From Saccharomycopsis malanga (Eukaryota; Ascomycota; Saccharomycetes; Ascoideales; Saccharomycopsidaceae): a stretch of DNA of 64,000 bases. The stretch covers positions 2,495,001 to 2,559,000 of the forward strand of contig CP025323.1 in NCBI GenBank assembly GCA_004014935.1. The letters run 5' to 3'. Position 1 is the stretch's first letter. Each line of letters opens with the position of its first letter. The notes under the pieces were generated by a model. That model was not told where the DNA came from. It worked only from the letters and a program-made list of their open reading frames with translations, and ran no database searches. Shown here piece after piece: positions 9,925 to 19,001 of the stretch. The position numbers were made by a program, and so were the translations under genes.

Positions 9925-10277
9925 ATTATTATTATTATTACATTTCGAGCTCAGTAAATATCTATTTGGTTTACACGCGCCATGTCTGAAGGGACTTGGT
10001 AAAATGCAGTGTGGAAAACTCAATCATGTTCAATCATCGTAATTTTCTCATTTAATAAATTGGTAAGTAAGTACTAGACTTTGGTTTAGGTCCGGCAGTT
10101 TCAATTACCCGTGAAGTCTCGTTCAGCATAGTGAAAAGTGTTCGTGTCGGGAATCGAACCGTTGAACCTATTGGGTCTTTTTCTCTTCTCCGAGAGTATT
10201 ACCCACTAAACTATCCTGCCAGGTCTTTTTCTCTTCTCGGGGAGTATTAGCCATTGAGCCAACTTTGCCAGCGGCCC
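9925..10277 (-). mobile_element. SINE-like element with duplicated tRNA-like head
   Basis: Minus-strand copy. Head: two tandem units of about 50 nt, each ending in GAGAAGAGAAAAAGACC; the A box in the outer unit reads TTGGCTCAATGG. Then the B box CGGTTCGATTCCC, the body with GAACACTTTTCACTATGCTGAACGAG, the conserved 3' region (CCAAGTCCCTTCAGACATGG, GCGCGTG) and a TAATAATAATAAT tail at 9925-9940. No clear target-site duplication was found, so it is probably older than the copy at 29215. Confidence 0.75.
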
Positions 10278-10370
10278 ATTTGATTTGATATTATCAAAGA
10301 ATTTTCATAACAACATTTTAGTTGGAACACTCTCTTTAAATCCAAGTGTCAAGTATAAACGTTCCCAGAA
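10276..10370. repeat. Diverged direct duplicate, second copy (partner 9773..9900)
   Basis: Promoter-proximal sequence of the HD-domain gene, sharing an ordered series of short matches with 9773-9900, including ATTTGATTT and ATAAACGTT. Confidence 0.4.
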
Positions 10371-10410
10371 AAGACAGTTTTGAAAATTTTTTTGACAAAA
10401 TTCTCTCACT

Positions 10411-11094
10411 ATGACTGAACATACTTGGAAACCAGAGGATGCCATACCGGCTAACATCAAATCATTATTAAATGTGCAAGGACTCAACTCGAAAAACTAT
10501 GTGATTATTTTTTTGCAAATCATATCTCTTCTTAAACAGCAGAAACGTACTGGATGGCTTGATTACAGCATTCCAAATTGTGAGTCCATTTCTGACCACA
10601 TGTACCGGATGAGTATCATTTCCACCTTGCTTCCGGAAAAGGTTTCGAACATACTCAAGGACGGTGAACAAGTTACACTCAATAAACTGCGTTGTGTTCA
10701 AATTGCAGTGGTCCATGATATGGCCGAATCTCTTGTTGGCGACATTACTCCTCGCGACCCAGTTCCCAAGGCAGAGAAACATTATCGTGAGCTTGCCACT
10801 ATGGAGTATCTCACCGAAACCTTGGTGAAACCATACAATGAACAGGCTGCTCGGGAAATTAAGGAGCTTTGGCTCGAATACGAAAACATTAGCACCATTG
10901 AGGCTCGTTATGTTAAAGATATCGACAAGTTTGAAATGCTTCTTCAAGCATTTGAATATGAACGTGTCCACAAGCGGACCATCAATCTCGATTCGTTTTA
11001 CGAAGCAACAAAAAGTATCAAAACAAAGGAGATTAAAGAGCTTTCCGATGAGCTTGTCAAGGAAAGAACAGAATTTTGGTTGGCTAATAAATAG
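10411..11094 (+). CDS. HD-domain 5'-deoxynucleotidase (HDDC2 / YGL101W-YBR242W family)
   Basis: 227 aa, ATG at 10411. Family members are metal-dependent HD-domain phosphohydrolases acting on deoxynucleoside monophosphates. Metal-binding pattern seen: His63 in SISDHMYRM, the His102-Asp103 doublet in VVHDMAESLVGDITP, and Asp176 in KDIDKFEML. A conserved TGW at the N-terminus and GDITP complete the signature. Length is typical (215-238 aa in S. cerevisiae). The stop codon lies inside a 54-bp tandem duplication. The physiological substrate in this yeast cannot be read from sequence. It converges on LPD1. Confidence 0.88.
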   Translation: MTEHTWKPEDAIPANIKSLLNVQGLNSKNYVIIFLQIISLLKQQKRTGWLDYSIPNCESISDHMYRMSIISTLLPEKVSNILKDGEQVTLNKLRCVQIAVVHDMAESLVGDITPRDPVPKAEKHYRELATMEYLTETLVKPYNEQAAREIKELWLEYENISTIEARYVKDIDKFEMLLQAFEYERVHKRTINLDSFYEATKSIKTKEIKELSDELVKERTEFWLANK

Positions 11095-11199
11095 TGACTA
11101 CTGCTATGTTATATTTATACTACAATTTATTATTCTTTGTATTTTTAGTGACTACTGCTATGTTATATTTATACTTCTATATATTATTCTTTGTATTTA
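11093..11199 (+). repeat. 54-bp tandem duplication at the 3' end of the HD-domain gene
   Basis: Two units (about 11093-11146 and 11147-11199) begin AGTGACTACTGCTATGTTAT and end TATTCTTTGTATTT, with a few differences. The first overlaps the stop codon, so the 3' UTR start is duplicated. Confidence 0.85.
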
Positions 11200-11496
11200 T
11201 TGAGTATCACCAGTCATTCTTTAGCTAATTTGCATTCAATATCATTTGACAGTAATCTGTTTTATATTCTTCATAAAACGTTCTTAACATTTGTTTGTAG
11301 CAGTTTCTAATGTTAGAATTACGAAATTGAAAATTCGATCAGCAGACTTGTATGTGTTTACGCAATTGCAAGATGAAGGCTATAAAGGGAATCTCATCCA
11401 ACGTTGATTACTATACAAATTCAAGCAGTTCCAGTCATATGAGGTATACAAACTTAATAATACCATGCATTGAATACATATTTATAGACAGACTAC

Positions 11497-12981
11497 TTAA
11501 AAGTTCAAAGGCTTGTCGTAAGCGGCCAAACAACCTTCTTTGAAGGCCTCGGATAAGGTAGGATGGGCGTGGCAGACTCTTCCAACGTCCTCTGCGCTGG
11601 CACCGTATTCGATGGCCAAGCCAGCTTCGGCAATCATTTCGCCGGCGTTAGGACCAATGATATGGGCACCCAACATTCTGTCTGTCTCCTTATCGGCCAA
11701 GATTTTCACAAAACCTTCGGTGTCCAAGTTTGTTTTAGCTCTGGAGTTGGCAACAAATGGGAATTTACCCACCTTGTAGGCAATGCCTTCGGCCTTCAAC
11801 TCTTCTTCGTTCTTTCCAACCCAGGCGACTTCAGGATAAGTGTACATGACAGCAGGAATGACATTGTAGTTGACGTGGCCGTGGCCGGTCTTGATGTACT
11901 CGGCAGCAGCAACACCCTCGTCCTCGGCCTTATGGGCCAACATAGGGCCGAAGGTGACGTCTCCAATGGCTTGGATGTGTGGGTATTTAGTTTCATATTT
12001 GTTGTTGATGACCACTCTGTTCTTTTGGTCAACGTCAAGACCAATGGCCTCTGCATTGAGACCCTTGAGATACGGTCTTCTGCCTACACTGACCAAAAGA
12101 ATATCGGATTGGATGGTTTCCTTCTTACCGGACTTGACATCTTCAAACTCAATGTCAACAATATCCCCGTTGACCTTGGCGCCAAGAACCTTGGTTCCGA
12201 GCTTGAAGTTCAAGCCCTGTTTCTTGAGGGTCTTCTGGATGGACTTTGCAACCTCTGCGTCCATGCCAGCACCTCCAATAGCGTTTTGGAACTCAATGAC
12301 TGTGACTTCTGAGCCGAGTCTGGAATATACAGAGCCCATCTCCAAGCCAATGATGCCGCCGCCAATCACTGTCAATTTCTTTGGCACTTGCTGCAACGAC
12401 AAGACTCCTGTGGACGAGACTATCTTCTTTTCGTCAATCTCGATTCCTGGAAACGGTGTCACCTCAGAACCAGTAGCAACAATGATGTTTTTGGCTTCAA
12501 GAATGCTTGCCTCAACACCCTCTTCAATAGGGTCCACCTTGACCTTGTGCTCGTCCACAAAAGAGCCATTTCCCTTGTAATAGGTAACCTTGTTCTTCTT
12601 GAACAACATCTCAACACCGCCAGTCAATTGCTTCACCGACGTGTCCTTGGCCTTCTGCAACGCAGCAACGTCCACCTTGACATCCCCAACAACAATACCT
12701 CTCTTCTCGGTGTCATGCTTGATAGTATGGTACAAGTGCGAGTTGTTCAAGAGAGATTTGGACGGAATACACCCAACATTAAGACATGTTCCTCCTAAAG
12801 AGCCTCTTTTCTCAATGCAGGCCGTGTCCAACCCCAATTGTGCTGCCTTGATGGCCGCAATGTACCCACCTGGTCCGCCTCCAATCACAACCACATCGTG
12901 TTGCTTGGTCGCAATGTTTCTTGCCAACACTTTGGCATAATTGGTAAATAATCTCTGATTTTGAACTGGTCTAAAAAACAT
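11497..12981 (-). CDS. LPD1: Dihydrolipoamide dehydrogenase, mitochondrial (E3)
   Basis: 494 aa from the ATG at 12981; the frame stays open further upstream but this start gives a proper Arg/Phe/Asn-rich mitochondrial presequence (about 1-25). E3 reoxidises dihydrolipoamide in the pyruvate and 2-oxoglutarate dehydrogenase complexes, branched-chain complexes and glycine cleavage. Seen: FAD dinucleotide motif [13 protein letters not shown], redox-active disulfide Cys66/Cys71 in GGTCLNVGC, the NAD site [12 protein letters not shown], the second FAD motif ([19 protein letters not shown]) and the C-terminal catalytic [12 protein letters not shown]. All catalytic residues are intact. It is divergent from SIW14. 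Confidence 0.97.
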   Translation of the reverse strand: MFFRPVQNQRLFTNYAKVLARNIATKQHDVVVIGGGPGGYIAAIKAAQLGLDTACIEKRGSLGGTCLNVGCIPSKSLLNNSHLYHTIKHDTEKRGIVVGDVKVDVAALQKAKDTSVKQLTGGVEMLFKKNKVTYYKGNGSFVDEHKVKVDPIEEGVEASILEAKNIIVATGSEVTPFPGIEIDEKKIVSSTGVLSLQQVPKKLTVIGGGIIGLEMGSVYSRLGSEVTVIEFQNAIGGAGMDAEVAKSIQKTLKKQGLNFKLGTKVLGAKVNGDIVDIEFEDVKSGKKETIQSDILLVSVGRRPYLKGLNAEAIGLDVDQKNRVVINNKYETKYPHIQAIGDVTFGPMLAHKAEDEGVAAAEYIKTGHGHVNYNVIPAVMYTYPEVAWVGKNEEELKAEGIAYKVGKFPFVANSRAKTNLDTEGFVKILADKETDRMLGAHIIGPNAGEMIAEAGLAIEYGASAEDVGRVCHAHPTLSEAFKEGCLAAYDKPLNF

Positions 12982-13445
12982 TTCTATCACCTTTTCTTCA
13001 ACTCTACTATTCCAATGATTGTCTTCTGTCACTTGCTCTCACCAGTGCTTACTTTCAATGTCTTTCTCAACTCTTTCAATCCCAAGTCGTCTCCTTATAG
13101 AAATTCCTAAATGGCAAATCCGGGTCTGGTGATGGCCAAACTCTGCCCACCAGTTTTTTCTTCTTTCCTCCCGCCTTAACGGAGCCGAAATGGACAGACC
13201 ATGTGCCTATCAGCTGTTGTGTATGATACATGCATATACATGCATACTTGTGCATCCACCCAAACCCTCAAACCCTCAAATTTCCGTATTGTAAGACAGA
13301 GAGTGATGGATGGCACAATGTATGAGTATAGCAGACGTATAAAAGCTAATTCATAGAGCAAAGCAACTAGTTGGCGTCCAGCAGTGCAGGTGTTTATGCC
13401 AATTTGAGCTATTGTGGTATCGAGTTTTGCGGGTTGTGTGTATGG
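12982..13445. promoter_or_regulatory. Divergent LPD1/SIW14 promoter region
   Basis: About 460 bp. It holds a CCAAT about 30 bp upstream of the LPD1 ATG (possible Hap2-5 site), a TACATGCATATACATGCATA direct repeat near 13225-13250, and a tandem ACCCTCAA pair near 13260-13280. Function is inferred from position only. Confidence 0.5.
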
Positions 13446-14249
13446 ATGTCTGCTGGAACGAGTATCAGCCGAGAAGCAACTGAGATGGCCGGACTAACGA
13501 GATCTGATCTCGGAGCAAATGTGCTGGAGGGGGCAACAAGGGACGAGGAAGGGTATCCGAAGCAGCTGGGCCCCGTCTCAGGAGATGACGTGGTGCTGAA
13601 TGAGCCCCACGAACTTTCTAACAATTTGGATGGTTTGAGCATAAATCTTACCAAAGACAGTCCCGGTAAACAGAAAACACATCTAAAGACACCCAGCAAG
13701 GCGCCCCTCATCAACACAAGCGGCTCTGCCAGTTTCAACATCACTGGGATGCTCCAGCCCCCGGAAAACTTTGCCAACGTAGCAGGCCTTATATACCGGT
13801 CATCGTTTCCCAGACCAGAAAACTTTTCGTTTCTCAAGCGTCTACGGCTCAAGTCCATTGTAGTTCTTATCCCAGAGCCGTATCCGCAGGAAAACATGGA
13901 TTTTTTGCACTCCAACAACATCCAGTTCCATCAGGTGCCCATCTCAGGCAATAAAGAACCATTCATAAACATCCCACAGGAAGCGATCACTGAGATCATG
14001 AAGATTGTGCTCAATCCAGACAACCAACCGTTGCTCATACATTGCAACAGAGGCAAGCACCGTACAGGCTGTCTTGTAGGCTGTATTCGAAAGCTCCAGA
14101 ACTGGTCTCTCACCATGATCTTTGACGAATACCGCAGATTTGCCCAGCCCAAGGTCAGATCGCTTGACCAACAATTCATCGAGTTGTATGAAGACTCCGA
14201 AATTGTGAATCTTGCTTTGCAGAAAAACTGGCTTCCAGTCAGTTGGTAA
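13446..14249 (+). CDS. SIW14: Siw14, inositol pyrophosphate phosphatase (PFA-DSP family)
   Basis: 267 aa from the ATG at 13446; an alternative ATG at 13485 gives 254 aa. Siw14 removes the beta phosphate of 5-PP-InsP5 (IP7). The N-terminal 100 residues are poorly conserved. The catalytic domain starts at PPENFANVAG and carries YRSSFPRPENFSFL, ISGNKEPF, the P-loop HCNRGKHRTG with Cys200 and Arg206, and KLQNWSLTMIFDEYRRFA. All active-site residues are present. The frame is open upstream of 13446 but without an ATG. Confidence 0.94.
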   Translation: MSAGTSISREATEMAGLTRSDLGANVLEGATRDEEGYPKQLGPVSGDDVVLNEPHELSNNLDGLSINLTKDSPGKQKTHLKTPSKAPLINTSGSASFNITGMLQPPENFANVAGLIYRSSFPRPENFSFLKRLRLKSIVVLIPEPYPQENMDFLHSNNIQFHQVPISGNKEPFINIPQEAITEIMKIVLNPDNQPLLIHCNRGKHRTGCLVGCIRKLQNWSLTMIFDEYRRFAQPKVRSLDQQFIELYEDSEIVNLALQKNWLPVSW

Positions 14250-15039
14250 GGCTTTTTTTGTTCTTTTTGTTTGTTTGTTCTTTTTGCATTATTTTACCAT
14301 TTGCATTCGGTTAAACGTTTTCATTGTTATCAACAACCTGTTTATCACGACAATTCACAACTCTTTTACTGCTCAATGTATATTTGTAGAGGTTCTTTAT
14401 CTGTTGGTGCTGCTCGTTGCCTTGAATGAACAAAGTGTAAGTGTTCGAGTAATAAAATGTGTATAATTGGAATTGTGAAGTCAAGTCTTTGTTAAAAATG
14501 TGAGATGATAGGAAAATAGTTGGTAATTTTTCAAATACAACTCTTATACATAATAAGTATATGCTGAGAAGGATTGTTTTCTTCTTTTAATGAACATCCT
14601 TTATTATAAGTAGCTGAGAAATAAAATAAGACAGTTAAATCACGTAATGGGATTGTCGAATGAATCACCTTACATTCATGAGAATTTGTTCTTCCCTCAA
14701 GGACTAATCACATCTAAAAATTGATGAGTTTAAGAGATTAACTGAATATTGACCTAATAATAAGCAATTAAGTTTATTGAACAGGAATGTATACAGAGAA
14801 CAAATGGAACTTGTTAATTTAGCTACTATATACGGCGTGCATTATAGAGAAGCTTATAATAAACAGCACATTGAAGCTAAACCTCTGTTATTCAGAATTG
14901 TTGCTATTGATAATTACTAAATCTTCTGGCTTTAAAACACCAATAATATACAATGTGACTGTAACCAATAAAAAAATAGATATACTAATGTATCTTGAGC
15001 TTCTTAAATAATTAAAAAAAGTTATTGAAAAGACAAATT
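14250..15039. other. AT-rich intergenic DNA, start of a repeat-rich block
   Basis: Downstream of SIW14. A short possible coding remnant near 14805-14920 lies in front of the group II intron fossil and could belong to it, but it is too degraded to assign. Nothing else recognisable. Confidence 0.4.
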
Positions 15040-15250
15040 CATATGAAGAAAATATTAAAAGAATATGAATACCTATTATCAAATGGCAAACGAAGCCCAT
15101 CAGATATTTCTTCTAATGATAGGACATTACAACATTTGGTTAATCTTATTCTAGAGCCTCTTGTTTGAATAACAGGAAAACCTCATAGTTTTGGCTATAA
15201 ACCAAAGAGCTCTTCTAAGAACGCTATTGCATATTTAAAATCTCAATCAA
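15040..15250 (+). pseudogene. Fossil fragment of a group II intron (mitochondrial-type) reverse transcriptase
   Basis: Conceptual translation contains NDRTLQHLVNLILEPLV followed by GKPHSFGYKPKSSSKNAIAY. These match the conserved block of group II intron RT/maturases (general form DR..Q....L.LEP..E....SYGFRP.RS...AI). Upstream, the relict of the preceding IP..NGK-PLGI block can be made out. The fragment is broken by in-frame stops and small shifts and is cut off right after this block, where unit C sequence begins. Group II introns in yeasts live in mitochondrial genes, so a nuclear copy of mitochondrial DNA is the likeliest source; a once-mobile nuclear retroelement is less likely. Confidence 0.7.
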
Positions 15251-15254
15251 AAAC

Positions 15255-15425
15255 TATTGTAATATTAAGATGGATTTGTATTAAACGGAAAATGGGTAAA
15301 GCGATAGCTGGCTATATAAAAGGATAGAAGAAGTCTAAAATAAAAGAGGAAATAGAGTCTTAAAATAGTGATTAGGAAAATGAGATGCCTAAAAGGGTAA
15401 TTGAAGGCTTCAAAACCACTGTGTA
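15255..15425 (+). repeat. Dispersed degenerate repeat 'unit C', left part
   Basis: Begins TTGTAATATTAAGATGGATT and shares long stretches with 55465-55550 (AAAGGA.AGAAGAAG..TAAAATAA) and with 61778-61830. In one frame all three give related peptides (ICIKR..., YIKG.KKSKI), so the ancestor was probably protein-coding. A SINE interrupts it at 15426-15554 and the repeat resumes beyond. I cannot identify the family. Confidence 0.6.
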
Positions 15426-15554
15426 ATAGTAATAATAATATCATATATTTCAAGCCCAGTACATATCAGTTTCGTGTATACGCGCTATGTCTAAGGGGAC
15501 TTGGTAAAACCCAGTGGGGAAAACCCAATCATGTCCCGGTCATTGTAAGCTTAG
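15426..15554 (-). mobile_element. 5'-truncated SINE-like element with 11-bp target-site duplication
   Basis: Minus-strand 3' half: CCGGGACATGATTGGGTTTT, CCAAGTCCCCTTAGACATAG, GCGCGTATACACGAAACTG, ATGTACTGGGCTTGAAATAT and a (ATT)n tail. Flanked by ACCACTGTGTA at 15415-15425 and 15555-15565. It is inserted into unit C, so it is younger than that repeat. Confidence 0.8.
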
Positions 15555-15760
15555 ACCACTGTGTAGACTCGTAAAGATAAAGAAAGTAGGGAATGTCAAT
15601 GGCTTGAGTATTGCCTGATAAGTCTATCCAATAAAAATCAAAAAATAAAATAAGGAATGCCAAGAGAACAACTGTAAAAAGAACAAAAAAATATGTAGTC
15701 CGTCAGACCATAGGACTAGAAGCATATAGAAGTTTACCACCAATATAGATAAAAATGTTG
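15555..15760 (+). repeat. Dispersed degenerate repeat 'unit C', right part
   Basis: Continues unit C after the SINE. The stretch near 15697-15740 (GTCAGACCATAGGACTAGAAG, giving RP-S/D-HR-related peptides) matches 55572-55610. Interrupted by stops in all frames. Confidence 0.5.
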
Positions 15761-15984
15761 CATTAAAACATACTTGTGAACCTGACCTGTCACAGCAATT
15801 GTCTGGAGAGAAATGATTTTCAGCTGCTGATATAGAAGTGATCCTTTATAATAGTAATCATAACTAATTATTAAAGAATTTTGTCTACATCTTAGTATAA
15901 ATAAAATTATTGTTAGTTTATTGAAAGGTGGTGCTATTGGTAAAGGTGTCTATTATGATGATGTTTTTTTTCATTTTTCTAAAT

Positions 15985-16050
15985 AACAATAATATCAATA
16001 ACAATACTACCAATAACTTCTTACATTTTTAGCCCAATAGATATCAATTT
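15985..16050 (-). mobile_element. Old SINE-like 3'-end remnant
   Basis: TTAGCCCAATAGATATCAATTTCG at about 16027-16052 is a diverged version of the family's 3' end, preceded by an AATAACAATA-type tail. Very short and old. Confidence 0.5.
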
Positions 16051-16438
16051 CGTACATTTTTTGAAAAATAAAAATATAAGAACTTTATCGACATTACCAA
16101 CACTACTAAACTATCAACTAGTGAACCTCTTGCTTTTTTTACTTTGTATTTATTTTGCTTTTCAGCACACTTACCGAAAATGATAATTACAATCTGGATA
16201 TGCTTTTTACAATACTTGATAAATTAAGAATTTATTCAAAATGGCTTGAATTAACGCTACTATTATAATCCATAGAGCGACACCCCGTAGGGATTTACAC
16301 CCCCATTTGGACCACTAACAATATAGTGAAAAATATCAATGAGCTTCAATAAACACACCTAACTACATAGTAAAGAGCGCAGTTCAGCCAGTAATAGTAA
16401 GCAGAGTGGATAAGGTTTCCGTCAATTGTTGTAAGGAA
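16051..16438. other. GLE1 upstream region
   Basis: About 390 bp, AT-rich apart from a GC-richer stretch near 16275-16310 (GCGACACCCCGTAGGG), unlike its surroundings. No recognised element. Confidence 0.4.
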
Positions 16439-18382
16439 ATGTTTTCGACAAAATTTGACTACAGTTATCTTGAAAACAATGATGATATAGATGATTTAGA
16501 CGAATACAGTTTAGATATTCAGGAAAATGGGACTTCGACTCCTAAAGGCTTGTCAACGCCCAAGAAATCGGCTTTTCTGTATGACGGGCATTACACAAGT
16601 ACGCCTAGATCATTGGAGCTTGAAAGCTTGTCAAAAGAGCTGCTACATTTTCTGGAAAACCAGCCCAATTTGAACTTGTTGGATCAGTGCTACAATGACG
16701 GAAATGCAATGTCTCAAATGAAGAGACAGGGCGACAAGTTGTCAAACAGGTGGGGGCAGTCCTCGAAAATGAGTCTTGAAGAGCTTCTTGGCGATTTGGA
16801 GATCAAAAATCGTCTTCTGGTAGCAGCAGATCAATTGGCTTTGCCCGTGGCGAGCCGCGGCTCAATCAAAAGCATGAAAAAGGATAGTAATCCAGTGATA
16901 ACTCTGGATAAACGATTTGTAGAGCTTGAAAATGCGTTTGGGGAGTCGTTTGTTGCAAAAGTAAAGCAGGAAATGGAATTGTCGAGTAATAAAGTAAAAA
17001 TAATAAAAGAACAGTTACGTCATGATCATGATGCAATAGAAAGAACAGTTGTTTCTGATATTAAAGTACGGTTTGCTACAATGTCACAAAGCAGTATCAA
17101 TTTGACTCAGCGTCTTCAGCATCAAAAAAAGCTCAAGCTCCAGGAGATTGAGAAGCTTCGTAGAGAAGAAGAAGAGCGCCAGAAACGTAAAGAAGAAGAG
17201 CGCAAACGGAAGGAAGAGGAACTCAGAAGACAAGAGGAAGAACGTAAAAGGAAGATAGAAGAAGAAAAGGCAAGACAAGAGAAAGAACGAAAGCGTAAGG
17301 AAGCAGAAGCTGAAAAGTTACGACAAGAAGAAGAAGAAAAACGTAAGAAAGCAGAGTTGGAAAAACAGAAACAAGCAGCTGAACTCAAAAAACAACTCGA
17401 ACAGAAAGGTGCTGCTTTTGCAACTCAAGCCAGCATTGAAGCCAAGCTAGCCAAATATACTCAAACATGTTTGAATTATCGTGAACAAGTCAAGAATGAG
17501 ATGCAGAAGCCCGAAATGAAGGAATTGAGAATGCAATGCTCTAAAATACGTCGTAAGATTAATCCTAAGTTTGGTCAATTGACAAACAGCATGTCAAAGC
17601 TTAATTCCATAGCTGTCGAGATTGCTCAATTCATAGAGCTTACCACCACTGTAGCATCTCCTGACAAGAACCATCCAATGAATCAGTTGGCATTCAAGTG
17701 GATTATGTATGTTGTTACGAAATTGATCATCAGTCAAGCTGAAACAGAAATTAGAGTGGCCATGAAAAGTGGCCTTCCTCTTTCCAAACTTGCAGTGTAT
17801 TTATTGATCAAATACCCTTCTTTAAAAGAAATACTTTTTGCCAAACTAATCAAGAAGTGTCCTTTCATCATTGGCTATTCTTGTCCTATCAGTAGTGTCC
17901 AGGGAAGACTAAGAATGGGTTGGAAATACCAGAACAAAAACGATGCCGAAAAAAAGTTTGAGTCTGAATTGAACTATAATGAAAGATTAGGAGGTATTTT
18001 TACCCTTTGGTCATTGATGACGGTAACCAAAATTAGCGACAACCCTACAGTATTTCAAAATTTGGGCTTGAACACCACTCAATTGGTGTCTCCTGTAACC
18101 GTCTCAAAATCCTGGATCATGATATCCAGACTCTTGAATTTGGACAAGTCTGTGATCACCAATGCACATTTCTTCATGCTTTGTAACTGGTTCGAATCCT
18201 CTGCTAAAGAATTCGTTACGGCTTATGGAATACAAGGCGAAAAGTTGGTAAAGACAATGTGTTTTGAGTTCACCAAAGGTTTTGTTGGCAAAGATTTTAC
18301 CAATGCCAGCAAATTGCTCACATTGGGCGAAGAATGGCAGCAAACGGGAGTCATAAAAACGTTGGAACAGATGGAAAGTTGA
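16439..18382 (+). CDS. GLE1: Gle1, nuclear pore mRNA-export factor (Dbp5 activator)
   Basis: 647 aa from the ATG at 16439; the frame is open upstream without another ATG. Gle1 sits on the cytoplasmic face of the pore and, with InsP6, stimulates the ATPase of Dbp5. Seen: an acidic N-terminal region, a long Lys/Glu/Arg-rich coiled coil at about 228-328, and the alpha-helical C-terminal domain (about 345-647). The latter has the family segments KCPFIIGYSCPIS, RLRMGW, NERLGGIFTLWSLMT and the WFESSAKEFVTAYG region. It is longer than S. cerevisiae Gle1 (538 aa), mostly at the N-terminus. Confidence 0.9.
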   Translation: MFSTKFDYSYLENNDDIDDLDEYSLDIQENGTSTPKGLSTPKKSAFLYDGHYTSTPRSLELESLSKELLHFLENQPNLNLLDQCYNDGNAMSQMKRQGDKLSNRWGQSSKMSLEELLGDLEIKNRLLVAADQLALPVASRGSIKSMKKDSNPVITLDKRFVELENAFGESFVAKVKQEMELSSNKVKIIKEQLRHDHDAIERTVVSDIKVRFATMSQSSINLTQRLQHQKKLKLQEIEKLRREEEERQKRKEEERKRKEEELRRQEEERKRKIEEEKARQEKERKRKEAEAEKLRQEEEEKRKKAELEKQKQAAELKKQLEQKGAAFATQASIEAKLAKYTQTCLNYREQVKNEMQKPEMKELRMQCSKIRRKINPKFGQLTNSMSKLNSIAVEIAQFIELTTTVASPDKNHPMNQLAFKWIMYVVTKLIISQAETEIRVAMKSGLPLSKLAVYLLIKYPSLKEILFAKLIKKCPFIIGYSCPISSVQGRLRMGWKYQNKNDAEKKFESELNYNERLGGIFTLWSLMTVTKISDNPTVFQNLGLNTTQLVSPVTVSKSWIMISRLLNLDKSVITNAHFFMLCNWFESSAKEFVTAYGIQGEKLVKTMCFEFTKGFVGKDFTNASKLLTLGEEWQQTGVIKTLEQMES

Positions 18383-18439
18383 TTTTGAGCATGTATGATT
18401 TACATTCTACTATAGCTAGTTAGCATAGATAATAAAATA

Positions 18440-18650
18440 ATTTAGCCAAGTACATAATAAATCCGTATATACACACTGTTTTTAAAGGGACTTGATAAGA
18501 CCCCATCATGTCCAAGCATCAAAAAATTTCTCATTTAGTGAATTGGAAAGTAAACATTGGACTTTTATCACTGTAAAAGCAGCAAGTAAAGTGTTCGTAG
18601 TTGGGAATCAAACCTTTGTGCCTATCAGGTCTTTTTCTCTTCTCAGAGGG
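18440..18650 (-). mobile_element. Degraded SINE-like element
   Basis: Minus strand: part of the head (CTGAGAAGAGAAAAAGACCT), B-box region (GGTTTGATTCCCAACTACGA), ACACTTTACTTGCTGCTTTT, GACATGATGGGGTC and the conserved CAAGTCCCTTTAAA. The A-box end is missing and the 3' end is diverged. Confidence 0.7.
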
Positions 18651-19001
18651 TGATGAATTTTATCTTTTACTTGTTTTCGAGATCACTGGCCACTGTGACG
18701 TCCTTCCCAACGGTTTAGCATAGATTGAATAATGAAATTTATAATTCAAGCATCGGATTTACTTTTATATATAGCCTTTATGTTTGATGAGGCCAAAATC
18801 CATTTGATAAATTGAAAAGAAAACAGAATTTAGTTAGAACTTTATTTGAATTATGTTTTGAATAATGTTAGTGAATATTTGCTGGGCTCGAAATATACAC
18901 CGTAATGTGTATAAAACTACCAGTCATTTGAATAACTATCAACTACATATCGAGGCTATCAAATATACAATGTTTATTCTATGTACACAAGTTGTCTTTT
19001 C
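18651..19001. other. Intergenic, GLE1/MRPL7 3' ends
   Basis: AT-rich. A 16-nt match to the SINE 3' end (CTGGGCTCGAAATATA, about 18878-18893, plus strand) is present but too short to call an insertion. Confidence 0.4.

Noticed and set aside
11563-12580. Overlapping long plus-strand frames opposite LPD1
   Set aside because: Shadow frames from the biased codon use of LPD1 on the other strand.
18877-18894. Plus-strand 16-nt match to the SINE 3' end
   Set aside because: Too short, with no tail or duplication visible.
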